Position numbers and translations under genes: made by a program. Under the pieces are notes generated by a model. That model did no database searches. It was not told where the DNA came from and saw only the letters and a list, made by a program, of their open reading frames with translations. From a bacterium (Candidatus Blackallbacteria) CG13_big_fil_rev_8_21_14_2_50_49_14 (GTDB lineage Bacteria > Cyanobacteriota > Sericytochromatia > UBA7694), in assembly GCA_002783405.1 (NCBI GenBank), contig PFGG01000043.1, positions 1 through 54,162 on the forward strand: a DNA stretch of 54,162 nt, read 5' to 3'. This document shows positions 1 to 7,691 of the stretch, piece by piece (position 1 is the stretch's first letter; every line of letters starts with the position of its first letter).

Positions 1-189
1 CAACCTCATGTCGATTCTATTGTCAAGGAACAAAGCTTAGGCAAAGCCCAAGCAGTGCCAGCACTGAAGCCTTGCACCATTAATATTTTAACAAGAAAGG
101 AGGCGCAAGGGGTTATTTTTACGACCGGCTCACGCCAGTACGACTATTCCTCTGCCAGCTAAAGTAGGCAGTCCCCTTGTCGTTATTTT

Positions 190-1710
190 ATGGAATTACA
201 GGTGGTCGCCAGACCTCTCCAGGAACTGGAAACGGAAATGCTTGTCCTGACCGTATTTGAGGATGAGCTGAACAATCACGATTATTTTCACGCTTTAGAC
301 GAGAAATTGGGTGGTAAAATCGCCCGTATTATTGAATCTGGTGAAATTCAAGGAAAATTCCGTGAATTCACAATTATGCACGTTGAGGGCATTGGCCCCA
401 AACGTATTCTGATGATGGGCCTGGGCAAACGCAAGGATTTTTCGTTGGATCGGATCCGTTCTATTGCTGCCAATAGCTCACGTTATGCCCGCCGTATTCA
501 TATTAAAGAAATGGCCATTCATGATTTTTCTGCCACGGGTGTGGACGCTTCTGACAGCGCCGAGTCGATCATGGAAGGCGTGCTCTTGGGCATGTACCGT
601 TTTGATAAATACAAAAGCAAAAAGAAAAGCCCCAGCAAACTTTTGGAATCGGTGACGATTGTCGCGGGTTCTGATGCCTCGGTTTCTGCGCTTCAGACGG
701 GGGCTATGAAGGGATCAAACTTGGCTGAGTCCGCTAATTTTGTGCGTGACCTGGTCAATGAGCCCGCTTGTTTTATGACCCCTGCAATTTTTGCGCAGCG
801 TGCTGAAGAAGTCGCCCAAAAGACAGGGGTTGCGATTCAAGTGCTTGATCAGGCAGCGATTGAAGCTGAAGGGATGGGTGCGTTTTTGGCTGTGGCCAAG
901 GGTTCTGATGAACCCCCCAAAATGGTGGTCATGGAATATACCGGCAAACCAGGCGCCAAAAAGATTGGCATTGTCGGCAAAGGCGTCACCTTTGACAGCG
1001 GCGGCTATGATATTAAACCTTCAGCTGGCATGCTGCGCATGTATGGCGATATGGCGGGCGCGGCTGCAACCTTGGGCACGATTCAGGCCATTGCGCAACA
1101 AAAATTGCCGATCAATGTGGTTGCCGTTATGCCCCTGGCCGAAAATCTGGTCAATGGCAAAGCCTTCAAACCCTCAGATATTTTGACCTCTATGTCAGGA
1201 AAAACGATTGAAGTGCTCAATACCGATGCTGAAGGTCGTCTTTTACTCTGTGATGCCCTGACCTATATTCAAAAACACCACCAGCCCGATGTGGTGGTCG
1301 ATATTGCGACTTTGACCGGTGCGGCGATTATTGCTTTGGGTCGGACGGTTTCAGCTGTTTTGACCAATGAAGACGCCCTGTATCAACGTCTTTTCAAAGC
1401 AGGTGAATATTGTGGCGAACGCGTCTGGCAATTGCCCCTGTACGAAGAATTCCGTTCACAGCTGGTCAGTGATGTGGCGGATATTGAAAGCGTCGGCGGA
1501 CGTTCTGCAGGCACCATTACAGCGGCTGTTTTCTTGAAAGAATTCATCAATGAAGGCCAGCCCTGGATGCATATCGATATTGCAGGCACTTCGATGATGG
1601 AAGAAGAAATCGCCCGGTATGTGAAGAACCCTTATTTGCCCAAAGAGGGTGGAACGGGCACCGGCACACGCTTGCTTTATCATTTTGTTGAATCGTTTGT
1701 AGAAAGCTGA
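190..1710 (+). CDS. pepA: Leucyl aminopeptidase, M17 family
   Basis: This cytosolic di-metal exopeptidase removes N-terminal residues from peptides. At 506 residues it has the normal PepA length. The catalytic domain carries GKGVTFDSGG (about residues 263-272), holding the metal-binding Lys and Asp, and the M17 signature NTDAEGRLLL (about 344-353). The N-terminal half is the less conserved macro-like domain. ATG at 190 is kept because the N-terminal strand aligns with other family members, although no clear Shine-Dalgarno precedes it. The frame is closed upstream by a TAA at 160-162. The gene stands alone and ends at a strong hairpin shared with the convergent downstream gene. Confidence 0.95.
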   Translation: MELQVVARPLQELETEMLVLTVFEDELNNHDYFHALDEKLGGKIARIIESGEIQGKFREFTIMHVEGIGPKRILMMGLGKRKDFSLDRIRSIAANSSRYARRIHIKEMAIHDFSATGVDASDSAESIMEGVLLGMYRFDKYKSKKKSPSKLLESVTIVAGSDASVSALQTGAMKGSNLAESANFVRDLVNEPACFMTPAIFAQRAEEVAQKTGVAIQVLDQAAIEAEGMGAFLAVAKGSDEPPKMVVMEYTGKPGAKKIGIVGKGVTFDSGGYDIKPSAGMLRMYGDMAGAAATLGTIQAIAQQKLPINVVAVMPLAENLVNGKAFKPSDILTSMSGKTIEVLNTDAEGRLLLCDALTYIQKHHQPDVVVDIATLTGAAIIALGRTVSAVLTNEDALYQRLFKAGEYCGERVWQLPLYEEFRSQLVSDVADIESVGGRSAGTITAAVFLKEFINEGQPWMHIDIAGTSMMEEEIARYVKNPYLPKEGGTGTGTRLLYHFVESFVES

Positions 1711-1726
1711 ATTTAAGCTTGTTTTG

Positions 1727-1757
1727 AAGCGGTCGGCCATTCGGCAGACCGCTTTTT
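1727..1757. terminator. Bidirectional terminator between pepA and the membrane protein gene
   Basis: The arms AAGCGGTC and GACCGCTT, with an inner GCC/GGC pair around an ATTC loop, form a strong stem followed by a T-run. The dyad lies between two convergent genes and can serve both strands. It reaches the stop codon of the minus-strand gene. Confidence 0.85.
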
Positions 1758-2307
1758 AATTGCCAAAAAGTGAAGGACGGGGCTTGCGGGGTTCGCCAGG
1801 CCCCCGAAATACAGCGTGTGTTGCCCATTTGAGCAAGAGAAAAACAGCCGTTCCCACAGCCAGCAATTGCACCACGCTGCCCCCAAAGAAGATCCCAATA
1901 AAGACCTTGTTGATAAACAGCAGAATCAGGAAGGTACCCCCGATCAGAATCATCAAACCAGAGAGACGGTCAAAACCTGGCAGATCATTAAAACTGACCT
2001 GCTTGCCAATCAGGGCCAGGGTAATGCCCATGATCACCGGAGGGGCAAAATAGACAAGGGCATTGGCATCCAAGAGGTTCTCACGCACGAAAAACAGGCT
2101 GTAACCAATCAGAACAGCCGAGAACATGCCGGGGATACAGACCAGATAGGTCAGTAGCGAGTAGATGTATTTCCAGGGGGAAAGGCTGCCGAAACCTTTG
2201 CGGTGAAAAATCGGCAAGAACAGGGTAAGCAAGGGTAAAATGGCGAGTGAAGCCCCTACCCAAGTTGGGTTTTGCCCCAGCCATTGAATCAAATCGCGTA
2301 AACTCAT
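1756..2307 (-). CDS. Hypothetical multi-pass membrane protein
   Basis: I do not recognise this family. The 183-residue protein has about five hydrophobic segments, near residues 15-33, 45-73, 84-102, 115-135 and 138-158, so it should be an integral inner-membrane protein. The C-terminus is short, basic and proline-rich (about residues 168-183). No catalytic motif, signal peptide or cysteine cluster is visible. It converges on pepA and shares its terminator. It is divergent from btpA across an AT-rich gap of about 170 bases that must hold both promoters. Length, composition and a closed frame support a real gene; the function is unknown. Confidence 0.75.
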   Translation of the reverse strand: MSLRDLIQWLGQNPTWVGASLAILPLLTLFLPIFHRKGFGSLSPWKYIYSLLTYLVCIPGMFSAVLIGYSLFFVRENLLDANALVYFAPPVIMGITLALIGKQVSFNDLPGFDRLSGLMILIGGTFLILLFINKVFIGIFFGGSVVQLLAVGTAVFLLLKWATHAVFRGPGEPRKPRPSLFGN

Positions 2308-2480
2308 GGCATGACCTCCAGACTTAGCTTTATCATAACAAATTTAGCTTGAGAATTTTTTTAGATCTGACATTAAATGTGAAAATTACATTAAATAGCT
2401 ATCGGTTTGGGAGACGCTCTGATTTTTCAGACTTCAATCTGATCTAAAATGGAAAAAGATTTATTTTCAATGAGGTGGCC

Positions 2481-3293
2481 ATGACTGGAATTTTGTCTTT
2501 GTTTTCGCGTCCCAAGCCGGTAATTGCCTGTATTCATTTGCAGCCTTTGCCTGGGGCTCCAGCTTATAGGGGCGATATGAAAGCGGTTTATGAAACGGCT
2601 TTGCAAGAGGTTGAAATTTTCAAACAGCAGGGCGTGGATGGTCTGATTGTTGAGAATTTTCGGGATGCCCCTTTTTATCCTGAACAATTGCCTGCTGAAA
2701 CAGTGGCTGCTTTGGCAGCGGTTAGCCGTGAAATTGTCAAAGCCAGTGGTTTGCCTGTGGGGGTCAATGCTTTGCGCAATGACGCGCCTGCGGCTGTTGC
2801 GATTGCGACTGCGGCAGAAGCTCATTTTATCCGTGTGAATGTGCATTTGGGGGCTGTTATTGCAGATCAGGGCTTGATTCAGGGCAATGCCCATCTGAGT
2901 TTGCGTTTGCGTGCCCAATTGCATTCTCGGGTCATGATTGTCGCCGATGTGGGTGTCAAACATGCTGCTCCCCTGGCTCCCCGTGGCTTGGCGGCTGAGG
3001 CCCATGAATTGGCAGAACGGGGCAAGGTCGATGGGCTGATTGTCTCCGGTGCCTTTACAGGGGCTGAAACGGCTCTTTCTGATCTGGCCGTGGTGAAGCA
3101 AAATGCGGCTTTGCCGGTTTGGGTTGGCAGTGGTGCCACCCCTGAAAATCTGACTGCTCTTTACCCGCACTGCGATGGCTTGATTGTGGGCAGCACTTTT
3201 AAACAGGCAGGGCATGCTGAGAATCCTGTCGACCCTGCGCGAGTAAGCCAGTTTATGCAGCAAATGCAAAGCTTGCGGACTGAGTTCAGCTAA
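2481..3293 (+). CDS. btpA: BtpA family TIM-barrel protein
   Basis: The protein belongs to the BtpA/SgcQ family, a TIM-barrel group named for a cyanobacterial protein needed for stable photosystem I. Homologues also occur in non-photosynthetic bacteria with unknown substrates. Family hallmarks are the opening VIACIHLQPLPGAP strand, GVDGLIVENFRDAPF (about residues 50-64), RVNVHLGA (about 120-127) and the late LIVGSTFK strand. ATG at 2481 is preferred over an in-frame GTG at 2475 because GAGGTGG lies directly upstream and would overlap the GTG start. The gene is single, followed by a good terminator. No photosystem genes are present here, so a photosynthetic role is not implied. Confidence 0.85.
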   Translation: MTGILSLFSRPKPVIACIHLQPLPGAPAYRGDMKAVYETALQEVEIFKQQGVDGLIVENFRDAPFYPEQLPAETVAALAAVSREIVKASGLPVGVNALRNDAPAAVAIATAAEAHFIRVNVHLGAVIADQGLIQGNAHLSLRLRAQLHSRVMIVADVGVKHAAPLAPRGLAAEAHELAERGKVDGLIVSGAFTGAETALSDLAVVKQNAALPVWVGSGATPENLTALYPHCDGLIVGSTFKQAGHAENPVDPARVSQFMQQMQSLRTEFS

Positions 3294-3296
3294 ACA

Positions 3297-3330
3297 GAAA
3301 AAAGCAGAGGCGCAAGCTTCTGCTTTTTTT
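3297..3330 (+). terminator. Rho-independent terminator of btpA
   Basis: GCAGAGGC and GCTTCTGC pair around a GCAA tetraloop (one G-U pair), flanked by an A-run and a run of seven T. It starts four bases after the btpA stop. The A/T flanks could also make it act for the opposing gene. Confidence 0.9.
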
Positions 3331-3366
3331 CTTTTAAGTTTCCGAGGCTATTCACGGAGCTTTATT

Positions 3367-4107
3367 TTAAAGTGCGATCAAGGGTTTGGGATCGGGTTCT
3401 TCGAGCAAGCTGTTGCCACGGATATGGGTGATCAGCCAGATCGGCATGACCGCTTTCATACTGCCCGTAGGATTGACAATCTCAATCACTTTTTCAAAGA
3501 TATTCCAAACCGGCATGGTCAAGGCGCGGCTGCCTTGCTGGCGCATATAATCTTCAAAATTGCTGATTTCCCAGGCACAGGTATGTACCTTGACGGTATC
3601 TTCAATTTGCACCAGAGAATTGCCCATGGCCCGGCATTTGGCGGGGCGTACCGGATAAATCCCGCATTTGTCCATAACCAAAAAGGGGCAGGTGGCGTGT
3701 TTCAGAGATTGTGCCAGGGTTTGGTAGGTTTCCCGAACCTCTTCTGCGGGAATTTTGCCTTCAATCAGATTTTGCTGCAGGATCAGCGAATCTCGGTACT
3801 CGGCGGCGTAAAAACGCGCTCTGCGAATAATTTCATCTTTGATAATCTGGGGAAACTCGTTGATATAGTAGAGAATCAGCTCCCATTCAATCACACTGAT
3901 ATAAGGGGGATGTAAACCTTTGCAGCACATGGCGCAATCGACTTTGCAGCGAATATTGTTATATTTGGCCTTGGTTTCATCCATCAGGAAGTCCATGATT
4001 TCATAGACATCTTCCAGACAGGTGATTTGTTTCAGTGTCTGGTAGCCTTCCGTAATGGTGGCTGCCAGGCCTTCCATGCCTTCGGCGGGTGCGATTGGGT
4101 TTGCCAT
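3367..4107 (-). CDS. YkgJ-type CxxCx(n)CC cysteine-cluster protein
   Basis: This 246-residue protein matches the YkgJ family, whose cysteine cluster is thought to bind zinc or an iron-sulfur cluster. Visible ligands are C-x3-C-x2-CC in RCKVDCAMCCKGLH, then CPFLVMDKCGIYPVRPAKCR and a later HTC. The longer open frame to 4197 is not used: ATG at 4107 has an AGGAGG eight bases upstream and yields MANPIAPAEG. The gene begins 13 bases after the stop of the hydantoinase-like gene, so the two form an operon. Its role is unknown; the pairing suggests a shared process, but no substrate can be named. Confidence 0.8.
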   Translation of the reverse strand: MANPIAPAEGMEGLAATITEGYQTLKQITCLEDVYEIMDFLMDETKAKYNNIRCKVDCAMCCKGLHPPYISVIEWELILYYINEFPQIIKDEIIRRARFYAAEYRDSLILQQNLIEGKIPAEEVRETYQTLAQSLKHATCPFLVMDKCGIYPVRPAKCRAMGNSLVQIEDTVKVHTCAWEISNFEDYMRQQGSRALTMPVWNIFEKVIEIVNPTGSMKAVMPIWLITHIRGNSLLEEPDPKPLIAL

Positions 4108-4120
4108 GAGATTCCTCCTG

Positions 4121-5473
4121 CTAGATGCTACGGGCGATAAATTGGCCCGCGCCTTGTTCTCCGGTAAATTTACCATTGTCACAGACAATGCGGCCACGGG
4201 ACAGGGTCATTTCAGGATACCCCTGAAGTTCCTGCCCTTCATAAAGACAAAAATCACTTTCACTGTGAAGATTGGAACTACTCAGTGTCTTTTTTAAGAG
4301 GGGGTTGAAAATGACAAGATCCGCATCTTTGCCCACAGCAATGGAGCCCTTGTGAGACAAGCCAAAAATGCGGGCAGGGTTGGTGGATAAAACAGCGACC
4401 AATTGCATCAGGTCGATATGTCGGCTACGCACCCCCTGGTGGTAGAGCATCGGCAAAAGCAATTCCAGATTGGCAAAGCCTGCTGGAATCGAGGCTAAAT
4501 CTTCGCCTAATTTTTTCTGCTCACGGGTAAAAGGCCAGTGATTGCTGGAGAGGGTCTGAATGGTGCCAGCCTGAATGCCTTTCCAGAGACAGGTTTGATC
4601 TGCTTGGCTGCGCAAGGGGGGCAAGACAGTGTAATTCCGTGCGTCTGGTTGCTTATACACATTCTCATTGTGGGTCAGATAATGCAGGTCGGTTCCCGTG
4701 TAAATCCGGCTTTGCAGGGGGTGGTGCTGTAGGGCTTGGGTCAGCGATTCACGGGTGCTGAGATGGTTGAGATGCAGGGTACAGGGGGTGCTGTGGGCCA
4801 GCATCATCAGTCGATAAACAGCCTCTGCTTCAGATTGGGGAGTACAGAGCTGGGGATAGTGGGTCATCGCCAGCGGATCTTCAAGTGGGTAGCGTTGGCT
4901 GGCCTGTTGGAGCAGCGCTTGATTGCCACAATGCACCATCAGCAGGCCACCGGCTTTGCTGATGGTTTCCATCAGTTCGAGCAGGGAGCTGTCCTGATGC
5001 ACCAGTTCCGCAGCGTGAGAGCATAAAAAAGCTTCAAAAGAGGGGAGTCCTTCATTCAAAACTTGGGGAATTTCGCTCAGGAAATTTTCCTGGGCTTCAG
5101 GTAAGCAAAGATGCAGGCTGTAGTCGATGGCGGCTTGTGCATCCAGTAGCTGTCTGCGGTTTTTAATCGCTTCCAGCAGACTTTCATCGGATTTGGGGAT
5201 GACGGTATCGAAGATTGTGGTCACCCCTCCGCAGGCTGCTGTCTGGGTGCCTTTGAAAAAATTGTCAATGCTGCGGGTATTGCCAAAGGCGGCTTCAAAA
5301 TGACTTTGGATTTCAATTACGCCTGGCAGGATATATTTGCCTGAAGCATCAATATTTTCCATGCCCGTAATATCGTGGCCAATACTCGCAATTTTACCGT
5401 TGCGGATACCGATATCAGCCCTGAACATATCGTTGGCTGTGACTATCGTTCCGTCTTTTATGCTGATATCCAT
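4121..5473 (-). CDS. Dihydropyrimidinase/hydantoinase homologue with degenerate active site
   Basis: The 450-residue protein has the full cyclic amidohydrolase layout: an N-terminal beta-sandwich, a TIM barrel and a C-terminal tail like dihydropyrimidinase. Several catalytic residues are replaced. The metal-binding HxH is Q56-S-H58 in IEIQSHFEAAFG, the carboxylated lysine is Glu147 in PSFEAFL, and the catalytic Asp is Asn311 in SSNHWPF, where active relatives have SDHCPF. Histidines 181 and 237 remain. This resembles the pseudoenzyme state of vertebrate CRMP proteins. It heads an operon with the YkgJ-like gene. A true allantoinase at 34078-35409 keeps all ligands, so the losses are specific to this copy. 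An altered chemistry cannot be excluded. Confidence 0.85.
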   Translation of the reverse strand: MDISIKDGTIVTANDMFRADIGIRNGKIASIGHDITGMENIDASGKYILPGVIEIQSHFEAAFGNTRSIDNFFKGTQTAACGGVTTIFDTVIPKSDESLLEAIKNRRQLLDAQAAIDYSLHLCLPEAQENFLSEIPQVLNEGLPSFEAFLCSHAAELVHQDSSLLELMETISKAGGLLMVHCGNQALLQQASQRYPLEDPLAMTHYPQLCTPQSEAEAVYRLMMLAHSTPCTLHLNHLSTRESLTQALQHHPLQSRIYTGTDLHYLTHNENVYKQPDARNYTVLPPLRSQADQTCLWKGIQAGTIQTLSSNHWPFTREQKKLGEDLASIPAGFANLELLLPMLYHQGVRSRHIDLMQLVAVLSTNPARIFGLSHKGSIAVGKDADLVIFNPLLKKTLSSSNLHSESDFCLYEGQELQGYPEMTLSRGRIVCDNGKFTGEQGAGQFIARSI

Positions 5474-5675
5474 GCGTGGAATTTATGCCTATTGGTTATT
5501 GCTTGATTGTAACAGTGTAACAGTCTGTGTTTAAAGCGCAAACATGAAGAGATACAAAAATTAACTATTAATTAAATAAGGGTTAATTTATGGTTAATAT
5601 TCAGAGCCCAAGGCACCAGTTTTTGGCAGAATAGTCTACATAAAGAGTAAGCCATGATAAAGGGAGTACTATTTT

Positions 5676-7202
5676 GTGAACGCGCTGACAGAAAAAATCC
5701 GGTCCGGTCTCTGCCGTTTTGTCGGTGAGATCCTTCTGGAAGCCGGCCTGGTTTCTGCGCAGGATCTGGCTCAGGCAGTAGAAATTCAAAAAGAAACCCA
5801 TGAACTCATTGGGCAAATTCTCGTGCGCAATGGGTGTTTGAGTCAGCAGGAACTGGTTGATGTTTTGGAATTGCAACTGAATAACCGTTTGGATCGTTCC
5901 CGCCGCCTGCATAAACATTTGGGTGAAATTTTGCTTGAGAATCAAGCCATTAGCCGCTGGCAGTTGGCAAAGGCCCTGCATGAACAGGGCGTACGTGAGG
6001 CTAAAATTGGTCAGGTCTTGGTCAATTTAGGCTATACCTCTCGTGGCAAAGTAGAGCAGGCCCTCAGTGATCAGGCCATTGGTGCGATTGCTCAACGCAG
6101 TGCCCGACGTGTTTCAATGGGTGAACTTTTGCTGAAAACAGATCGTCTGACTCCCGAGCAATTGCATCTGGCTCTGGAAGAACAGCGTGAAACCCACGAT
6201 TATTTGGGCAATGTGCTCGTACGCCAGAAGGTGCTGACAGAAGATGAACTCGAAGACGTTTTAACCACGCAACTGTGGATGCAATATGCATCAGGGGGCA
6301 GTGGCCACCAAGGCCAGGCCGCTCCTCAACCCGTTCGTAAAAAATTAGGTGAAATTCTGGTGGATACCCACCAGCTCAGCCGTGAACAGTTGGAAACAGC
6401 CGTCGAAGAACAACACCGCAGTGGCCTGCGCCGTTTGGGCGATATTCTTGTTGAAAAAGGACTTTTGCCTTTTCAGGAACTGATGCGTGCCCTGCGTCTG
6501 CAGAAACGTCTGGCCAATTTGGCGATGAGTTCGGTGCTGGGGGCTACTTTACTTGCCGCCTGCGGCACGCCGACCGTTCCCCTGCAACCCATGATGTATG
6601 GGGACGTTACCCCCACCATGATGACCCAATCTGTTTCGACGGCCCAGGTTTTATCCGGCCCGTTCAAGGTTTTACAGGTGGGAGAAGGTCAGCGTATCAA
6701 GATTTACCAGAATGGCAGCAAGGTACTTGAAAATGTGCCTTTTTTCCGCCAAGGCAATGACAATACCTGTGGCCAGGCTGTTTTGACCTCGCTCTTGAAC
6801 TATTGGGGCCTTCAGATGACCTACCAGCAGGTGGTGGATCAGGCCAACCCGAATAATTTGCCCACAACCGATGATGCCATCACCAATTATCTGCGCAAGA
6901 AAGGGCTCAAAGCCCAGGATTATCGCAGTGGTCAGTTAGATCATCTGATCTCCCAGATCAATAAAGGGCGCCCCACCCCGGTTTTGCTGGATTTTGGGGG
7001 GCTCTCCCAGGAGCACTATGTGCTGGTGGTGGGCTATAACCAGAAAAAAGGCACCTTGGTCATGCACGACAGCCTGGAAGGGCCCTACGTGGAAATGGAT
7101 ATGAATCTTTTTCAGAAGATGTGGGATAACAGCTCAATCCGCCGCGTGCATATCTTTGCCGGTGATAACTACAAACGCCTCTATTTTGACGTTTTTCGTT
7201 AA
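5676..7202 (+). CDS. Fusion of four MshEN-like units, internal lipobox and C39-like peptidase
   Basis: The 508-residue protein begins with eight half-repeats of the pattern LGxxL-x(6-8)-L-x3-L-x2-Q, arranged as four pairs at about 16-67, 81-133, 148-199 and 224-276. This is the MshEN layout; in type II secretion and MSHA ATPases such a domain binds cyclic di-GMP. A basic stretch, a hydrophobic segment and a lipobox LAAC (293-296, Cys296) follow. The C-terminal domain has the C39-like cysteine peptidase triad: Cys365 in NDNTCGQAVL, His447 in EHYVLVVGYN, and Asp465. The start is GTG at 5676 behind AGGGAG. ATG at 6483 (Met270) sits behind AGGA and would give a normal lipoprotein precursor. Tandem terminators follow. 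The substrate is unknown. Confidence 0.85.
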   Translation: MNALTEKIRSGLCRFVGEILLEAGLVSAQDLAQAVEIQKETHELIGQILVRNGCLSQQELVDVLELQLNNRLDRSRRLHKHLGEILLENQAISRWQLAKALHEQGVREAKIGQVLVNLGYTSRGKVEQALSDQAIGAIAQRSARRVSMGELLLKTDRLTPEQLHLALEEQRETHDYLGNVLVRQKVLTEDELEDVLTTQLWMQYASGGSGHQGQAAPQPVRKKLGEILVDTHQLSREQLETAVEEQHRSGLRRLGDILVEKGLLPFQELMRALRLQKRLANLAMSSVLGATLLAACGTPTVPLQPMMYGDVTPTMMTQSVSTAQVLSGPFKVLQVGEGQRIKIYQNGSKVLENVPFFRQGNDNTCGQAVLTSLLNYWGLQMTYQQVVDQANPNNLPTTDDAITNYLRKKGLKAQDYRSGQLDHLISQINKGRPTPVLLDFGGLSQEHYVLVVGYNQKKGTLVMHDSLEGPYVEMDMNLFQKMWDNSSIRRVHIFAGDNYKRLYFDVFR

Positions 7203-7207
7203 ACTTT

Positions 7208-7228
7208 AAGTTCCTACAGGAACTTTTT
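7208..7228 (+). terminator. First terminator after the MshEN-C39 gene
   Basis: AAGTTCC and GGAACTT enclose a TACA loop, followed by a T-run, starting six bases after the stop codon. Confidence 0.8.
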
Positions 7229-7281
7229 ACCCCCCCCAACCGCCTTCAGAACAAAGAGGCAGGATGGGGGGAGTTTTTTTT
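7229..7281 (+). terminator. Second, larger terminator after the MshEN-C39 gene
   Basis: A run of C pairs with a run of G around inner GCCT/AGGC arms, followed by eight T. Two terminators in a row separate this gene sharply from the decayed serpin region, where genes run on the minus strand. Confidence 0.75.
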
Positions 7282-7316
7282 GATAAATGGCAGGTTGCTA
7301 TTTTTTCAAGCAAAGG

Positions 7317-7441
7317 TCAATGTGACTTTTCGCTTTGAGTTGGATCATGGACAACTCCCATCAGGTAAATGATTTGGTTACGTTGTCCGATAAAGAAGAA
7401 GGGACGGTTGACCTCGATCTTGTAAACATGGTCAGCCAAAA
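7317..7441 (-). pseudogene. C-terminal remnant of a second serpin gene
   Basis: Reading the minus strand to the TGA at 7317-7319 gives about 40 residues that end a serpin: ADHVYKIEVNRPFFFFIG, then QIIYLMGVVHDPTQ and a short basic tail. This matches the conserved serpin end, in which a hydrophobic strand is followed by ILFMGRVxNP. It also resembles the end of the intact serpin just upstream (TILYMGIVNDPSQ). There is no start codon or body. The remnant is joined at about 7440-7450, in a different frame, to a truncated IS256-type transposase. It is best read as the 3' end of a tandem serpin copy destroyed by an insertion and deletion. Confidence 0.75.
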
Positions 7442-7606
7442 GAGGCGGTAATCATACCTGCTATAGCCCAGTTCAGCCTCTAACTCCGCTTCCAGCATGG
7501 TTTCAAATGTTTCTTTGTAGATGTCTTTAACCAGACTGTTAATATCTTCTATTGATTTGATTGCGCCGGATTGAACCAAATCTTTTAATAACTCTTTTCT
7601 TTGCAT
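7442..7606 (-). pseudogene. IS256-family transposase, N-terminal fragment
   Basis: About 55 residues match the start of IS256-type (mutator class) transposases: MQRKELLKDLVQSGAIKSIE, a helix ending FETMLEAELEAELGYSRYDY, then an abrupt loss of homology. The DDE catalytic domain, normally a further 340 residues or so, is missing. The frame continues by chance through the serpin remnant to 7361. ATG at 7606 keeps a good GGAGG ribosome site. The fragment cannot transpose. Confidence 0.85.
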
Positions 7607-7675
7607 CTTTTTCCTCCGGGGTTCTTTTAATTTTAGCTTCTCTGGAGGTTTTTACGCTACTTATGTTACACTCTC
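7442..7675 (-). mobile_element. Truncated IS256-type element with one end preserved
   Basis: The element covers the transposase N-terminus plus its upstream leader. At 7648-7675, read on the minus strand, GAGAGTGTAACATAAGTAGC followed by GTAAAAA resembles the terminal repeats of IS256-family elements (GTGT near the tip, GTAAA inside). This puts the preserved tip about 17 bases beyond the serpin stop. The other end was lost at the junction with the serpin remnant near 7442. The terminal repeat assignment is tentative because no partner end exists to compare. Confidence 0.55.
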
Positions 7676-7691
7676 ATCAGGGAAAAAAGGC

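Noticed and set aside
1-162. Open frame from the window edge to TAA at 160, with AAGGAGG at about 98-104
   Set aside because: 53 codons without a recognisable motif, and an internal small hairpin (CAGTGC/GCACTG). It could be the tail of a gene outside the window, but nothing supports it.
2427-3269. 280-codon minus-strand frame opposite btpA
   Set aside because: Antisense to a full-length family member; no motif of its own.
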